Source of the DNA: Agarophyton chilense
Lineage: Eukaryota; Rhodophyta; Florideophyceae; Gracilariales; Gracilariaceae
NCBI GenBank assembly: GCA_030374765.1
Contig: JARGXX010000011.1
Location: 166,664 to 230,663 of the forward strand
Direction: 5' to 3'
Length of the DNA: 64,000 nucleotides
Below are positions 55,004 through 64,000 of the stretch, in pieces. Under the pieces are notes generated by a model that was not told the DNA's origin, made no database searches, and was given only the letters and a program-made list of their open reading frames with translations. Position 1 is the first letter of the stretch. Each line of letters begins with the position of its first letter. Made by a program: the position numbers and the translations under genes.

Positions 55004-58000
55004 TCAACCTGTAGAGTATTTGCTTTCTTTTGTCTCTGACTCAGTAAATCCGAGTGCTAGCTTTCCAGAGTACAATGTCACGTTCAGCGTCTCGCAAAGA
55101 GGGCTGTTTGGTTTTGTCAGCGGATCAGCAATGTTCAGCTTTCCTGGTATCCACGATATTTTGTTGACGTTGTGTGTTTCAAATTCATACCTGATAACAC
55201 TCACATCTCCTCTTATAGATTTGTCAATCGAGTTTCGGCATGTGGACAATGATGTAAATAGATCTTTGGAATCAAGCACCAATATCACTTCTATTTCCAT
55301 TGTTAGCAGCTGTCTGTAGGCATCAGCGATTCGTTTGGCGTCATCAATTGCTTCTCCAGCAGCCAATATTTCTGCAGCGCCGATTGATTTCACTGGTCGC
55401 TTAGATTTGTGACTACACCAAGAGATGGTGTGAAAAATAGCCCCTTCTTGACATTGCCCAAATAGCAGGCCAATACAAAAACCAAGCTGGCCATGATCAA
55501 CCAGTCGACTAGCATCAGAAAACGCGAGGACTGACATTTGGTATGAGCTCTTGTCTCGGGGTCTTGTGTATTGTATAGTTGTCCCCAGTTTTTTCAGTAG
55601 TCGTAAAATGTTAATCTGTGAGATTAGCGTATGGACTGTTCCTTGCGGTATCTTTTGCTGTAAATAGCTCGCATAAAAGGCACACAGCGGCGAAGCTGCT
55701 ATACCAAGCCATCCAAGTGAACTGCTGACAGATCGGAAGCTTTTTTCTTCAATCGCAGTCATTTTCTCATTGATTTCTCTTCGTCTCTGTCTGCTTATAG
55801 GGAATGACTCCAACAACTGCAGTTTAGCATCTGCATTGACATGAATAGTGAAATCATCTTCCTGAGAAATTTGTAGTCCATAAAACAGAAATGTGCCAGG
55901 ACCATAACATATCGTACCGAGTTCATACGAGGCTTGAATTTTCTGGATTGTTTCCTCAACTAAATCCCTCGGACCTCCAAGAAGGACATCGTCAACGATT
56001 TTGACAGCGACTAAAATTAGTTTTCCAGTCATATCAGTCTTAAGGAACATTTGCGGGATAAAAAGTATTTGAACGAATCCGAAAGACTTCAAAAGATTGT
56101 CACTGAGCTCTTGCCACTTGGCGTTGGCATTTACCAAGCCATAGGCCGCAGTTAGCAATAGCCATAGGTGATTCTTGTCCAAACTTTCTCTGGGAGGAAT
56201 AACATAAACATCTCTTTCAGCTTTTCCAGTCTGGAGGAACGCGCTCTTAAAATCGATTTTAGCTATACACCACTTGAAGATAGTTGCCAGTGACAAAAGT
56301 ATTCGTATCCCAGCAGGTGAACACGTCGCTGAATCTGTTTTCAGGTCATTTTTCTCGCGATCCATGTTTCCGTGTGGGGCTATGCGTGCTTTCATCTGAA
56401 GGGTGTTGTCATCATTATTCTTAATCTTGTATATGACATGGCTAGAGATTATGTTGGCATTCCGTGGGATATCTGATTTGTGTACCACGTTAACTGTCTC
56501 TTTGAACTTCTTCTCTTCTTTCTCATAAGCATTAATCAGTGGGAATGACGTGAAACCTTGAGCTTGAAAAAATTGAAAATCTTTCAATCCGAAATGATTC
56601 TTGTAGTGTTGGAGAACTTCTTGCTCAGAGCTTGTAATCTTCAGTGGAATCACAGAGTTTGCTTCTAGGATGTCGGTGTTATTGTATCTCCAGGTCTCTT
56701 GTTCAAGATCTAGTGTCTCAGTCTCACCGTCATCATAATTAACAGTGACCTTGTTATCATCTGCAGCTCCAATTGTTCCAGGGTAATACACATTGTCTAG
56801 AGGCCAAAATACCTCGATGTTGTCCCCACTCGAGGGAAGGGCATTATAACTATCACCTGTTCCATTCTGAAACGTTTGATCAACATAGGGTTCAATATTT
56901 TCTTCTTTGCATGCCTTGGAGTGACCATATTTTGGAGAAGTAACTGCAGGGGGGGTGGATAAAACCGTTTCAATACACTCATCAACGTTCCATTCCAATA
57001 TGTCAATTGCTTCTTGTATCATTGATGCAATGCTGTCTTCTTTGAGGGCAGGGCGAACATCTTCGATAGCAGCTGTTAAATTTTTTCCGCGCTTCCCGGG
57101 TACTGATATTATTCCGGTAGCTTTGTCAAACGAAAGAATCACTTTCGGAGCAGACCATTTACCTCGTTTGGCATTTTGCTCTTTGATAAATATCTGCACC
57201 TGATCACCAACTGCCAAGGGAATGTCAGTGATTGTTTTGGACCTTAAAATCAATGTAAGCTTCCTTTTTGCAATGAGATCTTCATGAGCTTCTAGTATCT
57301 CGTCCGGGATGGGAAGAGGGAATGCCCCATTCAGGACTGGTCTTGTGTATCCTTTTGCCATCTCTTGTGCAGAGCATATATCATTCCCGTATAAATCATT
57401 GGAAATCCTTAGAGCTTGTTGAACAATTTGTTTTTCTGTGTCTGACAAACAATCAGTAGCTGAGTGCTTAAGACGAAGGTATATATCTCGTATTATTCTA
57501 TGCTTTGATTCGATTACATTCTTGTTGTGCCGTCTCGGAGGAATTGGTCTCGCTTCAATACCGTAGTTGTGTAGGTAAGAGGTAAATTCTGTCGCTTTGA
57601 AAGCCGGGTCAAACAAAACACTTTGAGGGACCCAAAACGGTGTTACCCATAGTAGCTCAAAAATACGAATGGCCTCAGCCATAGACGTGTTAGGAACTAC
57701 GTCACCAGTGGAGTATCTAGATTTGGAGTCCATGATATGAAAGACGCAGTTCGCTTCCAAAAAGAAGTGATCAATACACACAACGTCATTGAACTCTCTG
57801 TTCACGGTGCTCAAGGACACCTTACGTGTGGCTCTTGGCTCAGAGGTACATAAACAGTGCTCGCATTTTTCCAGTATCAGTGACAAATACTTCTGCACAT
57901 CGGGGCTCCATAGTTTGTTTCTTTCCAATAATATCTTGATATCCGAATAAGAAGAATGACCACAAACATGCTGATGCACTTTGTCAACCAATTTCTTGAG

Positions 58001-59455
58001 CTCTTTCCAAGGCCTGCTGGAGTTCTCTCCATCAAACTGAGCAGCCGCACAGAATAGCTCTGTTGAATTATTTTGTTTCGGAGTATAAAATTTTGGTACA
58101 AATACATTGAACGGTATGTAGCTGTGGTACGAGCTATCCTCAAGAGCAATCGAATCTTGCAAACCAGGAAGAACTAACCTGTTTGCATCAACGTGTAAGA
58201 TGTTACATTTCCGGGTAACATTTCTTCCTATGACCCACTGCGAGGATCCCTGAATCACAAGGTGCGTAACAGATGCAGTGTTTCCCATATCCGTCCTTAC
58301 ATTAAATTTGACAGATCCAAGTATGCGTCGCTGTTCACTGGCATGCTGGCCGGAGCCATACTGCCACACGCTTCCTTGTTGTATGCCCTCGGGTAGTGGT
58401 TCGAATGTCCCGTTCCACCCAGGCAAAACGGTAGGCTGTAGCATTTTGAATTCAGTGATACCAATTCCGCTATACGGTGCACCATCATCTAACAACGGGC
58501 CAATAATAGGTTCTGGAGCTTCATAGGCTGGAGCGAGATAATGCAGGTTTGCCATGTTGAACGTTATCGTTTTCTTTTGGTTCTCAGACGGAGTTGACTG
58601 CTTCTCTTGCGTCTCACTAGACATGGTCCCAGGTTTCAAGGACCCATCGGCATTGTGATCAACAGCCCAATGTCCGTACTTGTGACATTTCCGACACTTA
58701 CTTTTGCTTTTCAGATCCAGAAGCGCATCAGGGGACAGTTTTCGGCGTGGATGCCTATTGAATCCATTGATTGAATTGGTTGATAAGGTTTCCATCGGCT
58801 CTGTAGTTGTGTGATCACACTGACGAAGCACAGATGCAACTTTTTCGTAGGATACGGCTTGTAGAAATGCTTCCGTGTCAGCATTAGTAGCAATCGAATC
58901 ATTGGTAGCAACAGCAGCAAGCACCGATACTCGTTGCCCATTTTCAACACCAGAGTTTGCAAGTAACATGAATGCATTCATTGCCTCCGGCAATTTGCAA
59001 CTACCAGATGTAGCAGTCAGTTTGGATACTTGAGCTGCAAAGCGTGCCTCGAAGTTTAGATAGCTCTCATTACCGCGGCGACGAGTGTTTAGCATTGTCA
59101 TGAACGCTTGATAAACCTCACTAACCACAGAGAGAGAATCACGTTTGTAAATTGCATTCACGATAACCTTATGTCCATCAACGGCTCGAATATCTTCAGC
59201 GGATATCGCTTTGCAAAGATCCTTGGCTCTACCGTAGAGCTGTGACTGTAGCATAATTCCCCTTAGCGCACTTGGAATCTTATTAGAATTTGAATCTGGT
59301 AGCATATCATGGAACGAATTCCATAAATCAACGGAAGAGGCATATTCTTCCTGGTTTCCAAGACCATCAGTCCAAGGGACACTTTTGAGGTCCCAAGAAA
59401 ATCTTGGCCGCGTTGGTAGCCCCTTCGGTAACGTAGAATCTGGGTCTGGGCCCAT
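55004..59455 (-). CDS. Element A copia polyprotein, complete
   Basis: 1,483 residues from the ATG inside the primer site. Gag covers about 1-245. A knuckle Cys-x2-Cys-x4-His-x4-His sits near 252-266. The protease has Leu-Asp-Asp-Gly-Ala-Pro-Tyr-Ser near 318. The integrase finger is near 491-531, with Asp about 558 (Cys-Ile-Asp-His), Asp about 614 (Phe-Asp-Pro-Ala-Phe) and Glu about 647 (Ile-Glu-Ser-Lys-His), 32 residues between the last two. The Tudor-like domain (Ile-Glu-Val-Phe-Trp-Pro ... Tyr-Asp-Asp-Gly-Glu-Thr-Glu) is near 873-922. The reverse transcriptase has Lys-Ile-Asp-Phe-Lys-Ser-Ala-Phe near 1066 and Ile-Val-Asp-Asp near 1153. RNase H has Phe-Ser-Asp-Ala-Ser near 1313, Ala-Ala-Glu-Ile-Leu near 1360 and Leu-Asp-Ser-Lys-Asp near 1393. 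It is related to B and C but clearly a different family. All catalytic residues are present. Confidence 0.95.
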   Translation of the reverse strand: MGPDPDSTLPKGLPTRPRFSWDLKSVPWTDGLGNQEEYASSVDLWNSFHDMLPDSNSNKIPSALRGIMLQSQLYGRAKDLCKAISAEDIRAVDGHKVIVNAIYKRDSLSVVSEVYQAFMTMLNTRRRGNESYLNFEARFAAQVSKLTATSGSCKLPEAMNAFMLLANSGVENGQRVSVLAAVATNDSIATNADTEAFLQAVSYEKVASVLRQCDHTTTEPMETLSTNSINGFNRHPRRKLSPDALLDLKSKSKCRKCHKYGHWAVDHNADGSLKPGTMSSETQEKQSTPSENQKKTITFNMANLHYLAPAYEAPEPIIGPLLDDGAPYSGIGITEFKMLQPTVLPGWNGTFEPLPEGIQQGSVWQYGSGQHASEQRRILGSVKFNVRTDMGNTASVTHLVIQGSSQWVIGRNVTRKCNILHVDANRLVLPGLQDSIALEDSSYHSYIPFNVFVPKFYTPKQNNSTELFCAAAQFDGENSSRPWKELKKLVDKVHQHVCGHSSYSDIKILLERNKLWSPDVQKYLSLILEKCEHCLCTSEPRATRKVSLSTVNREFNDVVCIDHFFLEANCVFHIMDSKSRYSTGDVVPNTSMAEAIRIFELLWVTPFWVPQSVLFDPAFKATEFTSYLHNYGIEARPIPPRRHNKNVIESKHRIIRDIYLRLKHSATDCLSDTEKQIVQQALRISNDLYGNDICSAQEMAKGYTRPVLNGAFPLPIPDEILEAHEDLIAKRKLTLILRSKTITDIPLAVGDQVQIFIKEQNAKRGKWSAPKVILSFDKATGIISVPGKRGKNLTAAIEDVRPALKEDSIASMIQEAIDILEWNVDECIETVLSTPPAVTSPKYGHSKACKEENIEPYVDQTFQNGTGDSYNALPSSGDNIEVFWPLDNVYYPGTIGAADDNKVTVNYDDGETETLDLEQETWRYNNTDILEANSVIPLKITSSEQEVLQHYKNHFGLKDFQFFQAQGFTSFPLINAYEKEEKKFKETVNVVHKSDIPRNANIISSHVIYKIKNNDDNTLQMKARIAPHGNMDREKNDLKTDSATCSPAGIRILLSLATIFKWCIAKIDFKSAFLQTGKAERDVYVIPPRESLDKNHLWLLLTAAYGLVNANAKWQELSDNLLKSFGFVQILFIPQMFLKTDMTGKLILVAVKIVDDVLLGGPRDLVEETIQKIQASYELGTICYGPGTFLFYGLQISQEDDFTIHVNADAKLQLLESFPISRQRRREINEKMTAIEEKSFRSVSSSLGWLGIAASPLCAFYASYLQQKIPQGTVHTLISQINILRLLKKLGTTIQYTRPRDKSSYQMSVLAFSDASRLVDHGQLGFCIGLLFGQCQEGAIFHTISWCSHKSKRPVKSIGAAEILAAGEAIDDAKRIADAYRQLLTMEIEVILVLDSKDLFTSLSTCRNSIDKSIRGDVSVIRYEFETHNVNKISWIPGKLNIADPLTKPNSPLCETLNVTLYSGKLALGFTESETKESKYSTG

Positions 59456-59458
59456 AAC
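59446..59458 (-). other. Primer-binding site of element A, copy 2
   Basis: GTTATGGGCCCAG on the minus strand, containing the start codon 59455-59453. Confidence 0.8.
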
Positions 59459-59717
59459 AATGAATAATTGAGAATACGGTTGACAGTGGTAGCGGTATCA
59501 GATAACGATCAGAGGTAGTTTATCAAAAAATGGGGAGAACCTCTGTGAAGGTCCACTTCTCAAGAACAAGTGCAGTGTTCTGTCTTATATATCAGATGGT
59601 CTATTGCATGTCAGTACTCACACAGATTCATTGTTGCATGGACAGTTTCTCACAGCCGGTTACTTGACCAGTACTTCACGTCCATTGAAAGTGAGTCTCT
59701 GTAACTCAACATTCACA
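59459..59717 (-). repeat. 5' LTR of element A, copy 2
   Basis: 259 bp. Confidence 0.93.
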
Positions 59718-59961
59718 ATACAGGAGTTCGAGGGCTGAGAAGTGTCCTATCGAGGTGCTTGACATCTTTATTTCGGAGGAATACATGTAGAGCATGGCGA
59801 GCGGCGCTCTTCTTATATGCTTTCAATATTTCCTTCGTCGTTGGAGTCTTCGGGAGTCCGGAAAGAGCGGGTGTGTAACCTCGTGCTAGTTCGAAGCTTG
59901 ACAAAAGCTTTGGTCCGAGCAGTATGTTTTTGAGGAAAACAGCTCTGGATACTAGCTCCTG
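59718..59961 (-). pseudogene. Element Z integrase C-terminal segment, copy 2
   Basis: Same as 23969-24212. Confidence 0.85.
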
Positions 59962-60182
59962 TATGAATGACATGGAACTACATGTAATATGCACGAGAGA
60001 ATAGATATTACATGGCAACCGCTAAAGTGTGTCTACATGTATTACATAGCAGTAGTTAAGAACATTTATCTAAACACAGCACGATGCTACTGGAAGTCAC
60101 CCGACTACCGTGTACCTCGGCTACACTTCTCGACTAGCTCGACCTAGAACTGTCTTAGTACCCGAATACTGCTCAATACTTA
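59962..60182 (+). repeat. 5' LTR of element B, copy 2
   Basis: 221 bp, same as 24213-24433. Confidence 0.93.
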
Positions 60183-60195
60183 GTTATGGGCCCAG
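60183..60195 (+). other. Primer-binding site of element B, copy 2
   Basis: GTTATGGGCCCAG containing the start codon 60186-60188. Confidence 0.8.
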
Positions 60196-63100
60196 CACCT
60201 GGTTCTTCAACTACTCCTAACCGTCCAAAGTTCTCATGGGATATCAAGAACGTTCCCTGGACGGATGGCAAAGGAAACCAAGAAGACTATGCTAAATCAG
60301 TCTCGCTCTGGACTGCGTTTCACAATACGCTACCAGACTCCAACTCCAATAAGATCCCGGTAGCCTTGCGCGGGATTATGTTAAAGTCTCAACTGTACGG
60401 TAGAGCGAGAGACTTGTGCTCTGCAATCCCAGATACCGACGTGGCCTCGGATACGGGTGCAGAATCGATAGTTAAGGCTATATACAAGCGAGATTCCCTC
60501 TCGGTTGTCAGTGAAGTCTATGCTAACTTTATTGGTCTGCTTCAAGTTAAGCGTGCCACGAATGAATCCTTCAAGAATTTCGAACTCAGATTCGACGCTC
60601 AGGCATCAAAGTTTAATGCTCAATCAGGAACTGCCAAGCTTCCGGAAGCTCTCACCGCGTTCATGCTGTTGGCAAACTCGGCGGTTGAGAACGGACAGCG
60701 TGTCTCCGTGTCGGCGGCGGCTTCAACGGACAGTACGTTGACATCGGAAGCCACGACAACGGACTACCTGAACACAGTGAAGTACGAGAAAATAGCCTCA
60801 GTGCTCCGGCAGTGTGACGATGTTCACAATGCTGCCACAGGTTCGCCAAAATCTCAACCTCTCTCGGCGAGTGCTGCCCAGATTCCGCCTTGCAACTCCA
60901 ACCGTCATGACCGTGGTCGCTCGAGGGGTATGTCGCCAACGATGAAGTATCCTTGCGACACGTGCGGCAAGTACGGCCACTGGAAGAGAAACCACAACCC
61001 TGACGGGTCTCTACCACCCCATGTTCGCAGCTTCGATGCACCCGTTTCATCGAAACCTGGTCGTTATGGTTCTAGCAGTGGCACAAAGGTCACAACTGAT
61101 GGCTACAAGACGGTTTCTTTCAACTCGGCTACCCTTGTCTGCTCTACAGCGAACGTTAATGTCGGCTCTGTTCCCGACAAGCTTGGTCCTCTCGTAGACG
61201 ACGGTGCGCCTTACTCGGCGATTGGCCAAGTCGAGTTACGACTCTTGTCTCAAGAACTTGGTGTTACTGTTGATGGAGCTCTGGACAAGATTCCCGACTC
61301 ATTGGATGGACACACTCGATGGCAGTATGGCACTGGCCAACACGCAAGTCCTCAAAGAGGAATTCTTGGCTCAGTTGTACTTAAGGCCACCTCCGACAAT
61401 GGCACGATCATCAAAATCACCCACCTAGTCCTTGAAGGCTCCTCGCAATGGGTGATCGGGCGCAATGTCACCCGCAAAGCTAACATTGTGCATCTCGGAC
61501 GTAATGCACTATGCTTCGACTCCGCCGGCGAGCCCGATTCCATCTCCATCATAGATGTTGGGTTCCTTAGTTACATACCTGTTGACAGGTTCACCTCGTC
61601 AACGAAGTACCTCGGCTCGACGTTGTATTGTCTATCGGCAGTGACACTTGAGAAGTCACCTTGGTCCGATGCGAAGGCTATTGTGGACAAGGTCCATAAG
61701 CATGTCTGCGGACATGCATGCTTCAGCGACTTCAAGCTCTTGCTACAGCGCAACGGTCTGTGGAACCATGCTGTTGCAAGGTATGTTGCTGAAATCGTGG
61801 CAAGTTGCACGGCCTGCCGTTCAACTGCAGTACCTCCGCCTACACGCAAAGTCTCCATAAGCACACTATCCCAGTCATTTAATGATGTAGTCTGTGTTGA
61901 TCATCTGTTCTTGGATCAACTGTGCTTGATGCACTGTATGGACTTGGTGTCGAGGTATTCGGCGGCCTATGTTGTGTCATCTACGGCTCTTCGCGAAGCT
62001 GTCATTGGATTTGAAGCCAGCTGGGTGTCTGCCTTCTGGTACCCAGATGCTATTCGAGGAGACAAGGCCTTCATGGTCGGAGCATTCAAAGATTATTGTG
62101 ACTCGATCGCAATACCCCTGCACTCCGTTGCACCACGCCGCCATGCTAAAAACGCGATCGAGTCCAAGCACATGATCATAAGGAGCGTGTATCTTCGACT
62201 CAAATCTGAAGCTGGAGACTCCTTTGACCCTGTCCTCGCAGCATACAAAGCAGTGACCATATCTAATGACCTGTATGGCAACGACCAACTATCGGCATTC
62301 GAGTTAGCAAAGGGCTTCACGAAACCAGTCGCAAACAAACCTACCGATACCACCGTTCCTGCAGAAATCATTGAAGCCAGAGACCAGTTCATTGCTCGCA
62401 GGAAGTTAGCTCGCATTATCAACTCCAAACCGATCAAGGAAGCACCCTTCTCAACCGGTGATACGGTAGAGGTGTTTCTCAAAAAGGACACAGAGAAGAG
62501 AGGTCATTGGTCCACGCCGAAGACAGTGACATCTGTCAACAAACTTGGTCGCTCGGTCACTGTACCAGGCAAAGGTGGCAGCGAGATTTCAGCTGCCTTT
62601 GAAGACACTAGACTGTCACTCCCGGACACCAGCTTCTCAAAGCTCGTTCAAGATGGCCTTGATGCCATCAGCAAAGCAAACGACATTGATGAACTGAAGA
62701 CAATCAGTGATGTGCATGAACACACACAAGAAAATGAAGAGTCTGATGTCCTCGACGCCATTTTTGATGGCGACGACTGTGGGAACAACGCCAATATTGG
62801 CGACAGGGTAGAAGTCTTCTGGCCTCTAGATAACACTTTTTACTCAGGGACTGTGCACTCGGCAGCTGATGATGGGCATGTAAATCTACACTACGACGAT
62901 GGTGGGACTGAAGTGCTTGACATGACTAAAGAAGTCTGGAACTACACGGACAGCCTGCCTGCCAACTCCAGCCAAATCGCTAAGCCACTGGCAGTGGTTA
63001 GCCAAGAAGATGCCGTACTCAAATCGATGCTCGATCACTTTGGCAACAAGCCATTCCTTCAGCATCAGGCACAAGGATTTGATCAATATCCAATGTACAA

Positions 63101-64000
63101 TGCATACAAAAAGGAAGAGGACAGCTTTCTCAAAACTGCCAAGCCAGTGTTTTGCCGGCTTGTGCCGCCCCGTGCTAATATAATAAGCAGTCATACCCTC
63201 TATAAGATCAAACACAACGATGATGGGTCACTGAAACTCAAAGCTCGCATCGCACCGCACGGGAATGAAGACAACATGAAGGACGAGCTCAGCAAGGACT
63301 GTGCAACGTGTCCGCCCACCGGCCTGCGCATACTGGAATCGATAGCGTCGCTTCACGGATGGACGCTACACAAGGCCGATGTAACTGCTGCTTTTCTTCA
63401 GACGGGAGAGGCACAGAGAGACGTCTACGTTCGGCCGCCCAAAGAAAGTAGAATGAGGTCTACTCATGTCTGGTTACTATTGGCTGCTGCCTACGGACTA
63501 GTCAATGCGAACGCGAAGTGGCAGAACGCGTCAGACACAGTCATGCGCCAAATCGGTCTATCGCAGTCTGCGTACATCCCGCAGCTCTTCTATAAGAAAG
63601 AGAATGGAAGGCTAGTGCTGATAGTGGCCAAGATCGTAGATGACCTCAAGGTGGCAGGTGAAGGAGACCGGGCAAAGAAGTTCATAGATGCCTTCAACCA
63701 TAAGTTCAAGTTTGGAGTAGTCAACAATGGTCCTGGAAAGCTCAGGTTCTTTGGCATAAATACGATACAGAACAGTGACTTCACCATAGAGACCAACGCA
63801 GAAGATAAACTGGAAGCTGTCATGGAGTATCCGATATCACGCTCCAGAAGGAAAGAGTATGCTGAAAGCCTAAAAAAAATCGAAAAGGCTGCCTTCGCGT
63901 CGATCAACAGCTCTTTAAGCTGGATTGGAACAGCTGCTTCACCACTTTGCTCGTTCTACAGTAGCTACCTCCAACAGAAGGCACCAGACATATGTGTGAG
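60186..64000 (+). CDS. Element B polyprotein, copy 2, 3' end outside window
   Basis: Open from ATG 60186 to the window end (about 1,271 codons) and in frame with copy 1 throughout. It differs from copy 1 by an Arg-to-Lys change in gag (60229), a silent change (62399) and an Asn-to-Ile change just before the Tudor-like domain (62761). Gag, protease, integrase, Tudor-like domain and the Val-Asp-Asp reverse transcriptase motif are included; RNase H lies outside. Confidence 0.93.
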   Translation, partial: MGPAPGSSTTPNRPKFSWDIKNVPWTDGKGNQEDYAKSVSLWTAFHNTLPDSNSNKIPVALRGIMLKSQLYGRARDLCSAIPDTDVASDTGAESIVKAIYKRDSLSVVSEVYANFIGLLQVKRATNESFKNFELRFDAQASKFNAQSGTAKLPEALTAFMLLANSAVENGQRVSVSAAASTDSTLTSEATTTDYLNTVKYEKIASVLRQCDDVHNAATGSPKSQPLSASAAQIPPCNSNRHDRGRSRGMSPTMKYPCDTCGKYGHWKRNHNPDGSLPPHVRSFDAPVSSKPGRYGSSSGTKVTTDGYKTVSFNSATLVCSTANVNVGSVPDKLGPLVDDGAPYSAIGQVELRLLSQELGVTVDGALDKIPDSLDGHTRWQYGTGQHASPQRGILGSVVLKATSDNGTIIKITHLVLEGSSQWVIGRNVTRKANIVHLGRNALCFDSAGEPDSISIIDVGFLSYIPVDRFTSSTKYLGSTLYCLSAVTLEKSPWSDAKAIVDKVHKHVCGHACFSDFKLLLQRNGLWNHAVARYVAEIVASCTACRSTAVPPPTRKVSISTLSQSFNDVVCVDHLFLDQLCLMHCMDLVSRYSAAYVVSSTALREAVIGFEASWVSAFWYPDAIRGDKAFMVGAFKDYCDSIAIPLHSVAPRRHAKNAIESKHMIIRSVYLRLKSEAGDSFDPVLAAYKAVTISNDLYGNDQLSAFELAKGFTKPVANKPTDTTVPAEIIEARDQFIARRKLARIINSKPIKEAPFSTGDTVEVFLKKDTEKRGHWSTPKTVTSVNKLGRSVTVPGKGGSEISAAFEDTRLSLPDTSFSKLVQDGLDAISKANDIDELKTISDVHEHTQENEESDVLDAIFDGDDCGNNANIGDRVEVFWPLDNTFYSGTVHSAADDGHVNLHYDDGGTEVLDMTKEVWNYTDSLPANSSQIAKPLAVVSQEDAVLKSMLDHFGNKPFLQHQAQGFDQYPMYNAYKKEEDSFLKTAKPVFCRLVPPRANIISSHTLYKIKHNDDGSLKLKARIAPHGNEDNMKDELSKDCATCPPTGLRILESIASLHGWTLHKADVTAAFLQTGEAQRDVYVRPPKESRMRSTHVWLLLAAAYGLVNANAKWQNASDTVMRQIGLSQSAYIPQLFYKKENGRLVLIVAKIVDDLKVAGEGDRAKKFIDAFNHKFKFGVVNNGPGKLRFFGINTIQNSDFTIETNAEDKLEAVMEYPISRSRRKEYAESLKKIEKAAFASINSSLSWIGTAASPLCSFYSSYLQQKAPDICV

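Larger units (their letters stand above)
54721..59717 (-). mobile_element. Copia element A, copy 2, intact
   Basis: 4,997 bp, LTRs 54721-54979 and 59459-59717 (259 bp each, no difference seen), target duplication ATACA at 54716-54720 and 59718-59722. All parts needed for transposition appear present. Confidence 0.95.
46857..64000 (+). repeat. Large direct repeat, copy 2
   Basis: Second copy of 11109-28251. Its left edge abuts the gypsy LTR; its right edge is the window end. Confidence 0.95.
50535..64000 (-). mobile_element. Element Z, copy 2, cut by window end
   Basis: Holds the 3' LTR, polypurine tract, antisense ORF and reverse transcriptase of Z, and nested A and B copies at the same positions with the same target duplications. 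The shared nesting shows that A and B inserted before the duplication. Confidence 0.9.
59962..64000 (+). mobile_element. Copia element B, copy 2, cut by window end
   Basis: 5' LTR 59962-60182 preceded by the target duplication TCCTG (59957-59961), primer site 60183-60195, then the polyprotein. Confidence 0.95.

Noticed and set aside
1-64000. CRISPR arrays, operons, bacterial promoters or rRNA genes
   Set aside because: No regularly spaced short repeats, no rRNA-like sequence; spliceosomal intron and LTR elements show eukaryotic DNA.

Overview
The window is eukaryotic nuclear DNA dominated by transposable elements. A gene on the minus strand has a short intron with a GTAAGT donor, a TACTAAC branch point and a CACAG acceptor. 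Nearly everything from about 10 kb onward is LTR-retrotransposon or Tc1-type DNA. Host genes are few: two secreted Cys-rich proteins (1460-3429, 44462-45202) and a small doubtful secreted ORF. The compact gene style, the Ty1/copia-rich content and the Cys-rich secretome would fit a florideophyte red alga. That is a guess; nothing in the sequence proves it.

Layout. 1-62: N-terminus and primer site of a copia element running off the left edge. 1460-3429: spliced Cys-rich gene. 7372-8665: decayed Tc1/mariner element with IR/DR ends. 10.0-11.5 kb: gag remnant. 11.6-12.5 kb: a second Tc1 transposase remnant. 14787-32037: an old copia element ('Z', minus strand) that interrupts a short ORF. Z was later entered by a young copia element 'A' (18973-23968, minus), a young copia element 'B' (24213-29118, plus) and a 229-bp insertion in its 5' LTR. 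32261-43574: a second decayed copia element ('W', plus), holding a solo LTR (34281-34553) and a third A/B-like copia element 'C' (38106-43059, minus). 44462-45202: second secreted gene. 46340-46856: chromodomain and 3' LTR of a gypsy element. 46857-64000: a direct repeat of 11109-28251, spaced 35,748-35,749 bp away, with only nine differences seen by eye. The repeat runs off the right edge.

The nesting is supported base by base. Each named insertion has LTR pairs of equal length (except where later invaded) and 5-bp target-site duplications. Removing A and B with one target copy restores the reading frame of Z across both gaps. Elements A, B and C belong to one copia subgroup. Each has one ~1480-codon polyprotein ordered gag, CCHH knuckle, protease, integrase, Tudor-like domain, reverse transcriptase, RNase H.

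The most notable biology: (1) the polyprotein start codon lies inside a primer-binding site complementary to the anticodon region of initiator tRNA-Met, so unrelated elements all begin Met-Gly-Pro; (2) a Tudor/Agenet-like module sits between integrase and reverse transcriptase; (3) Z carries an antisense ORF between RNase H and its 3' LTR that looks like a papain-fold cysteine peptidase; (4) the left edge of the large repeat coincides exactly with the end of a gypsy LTR.
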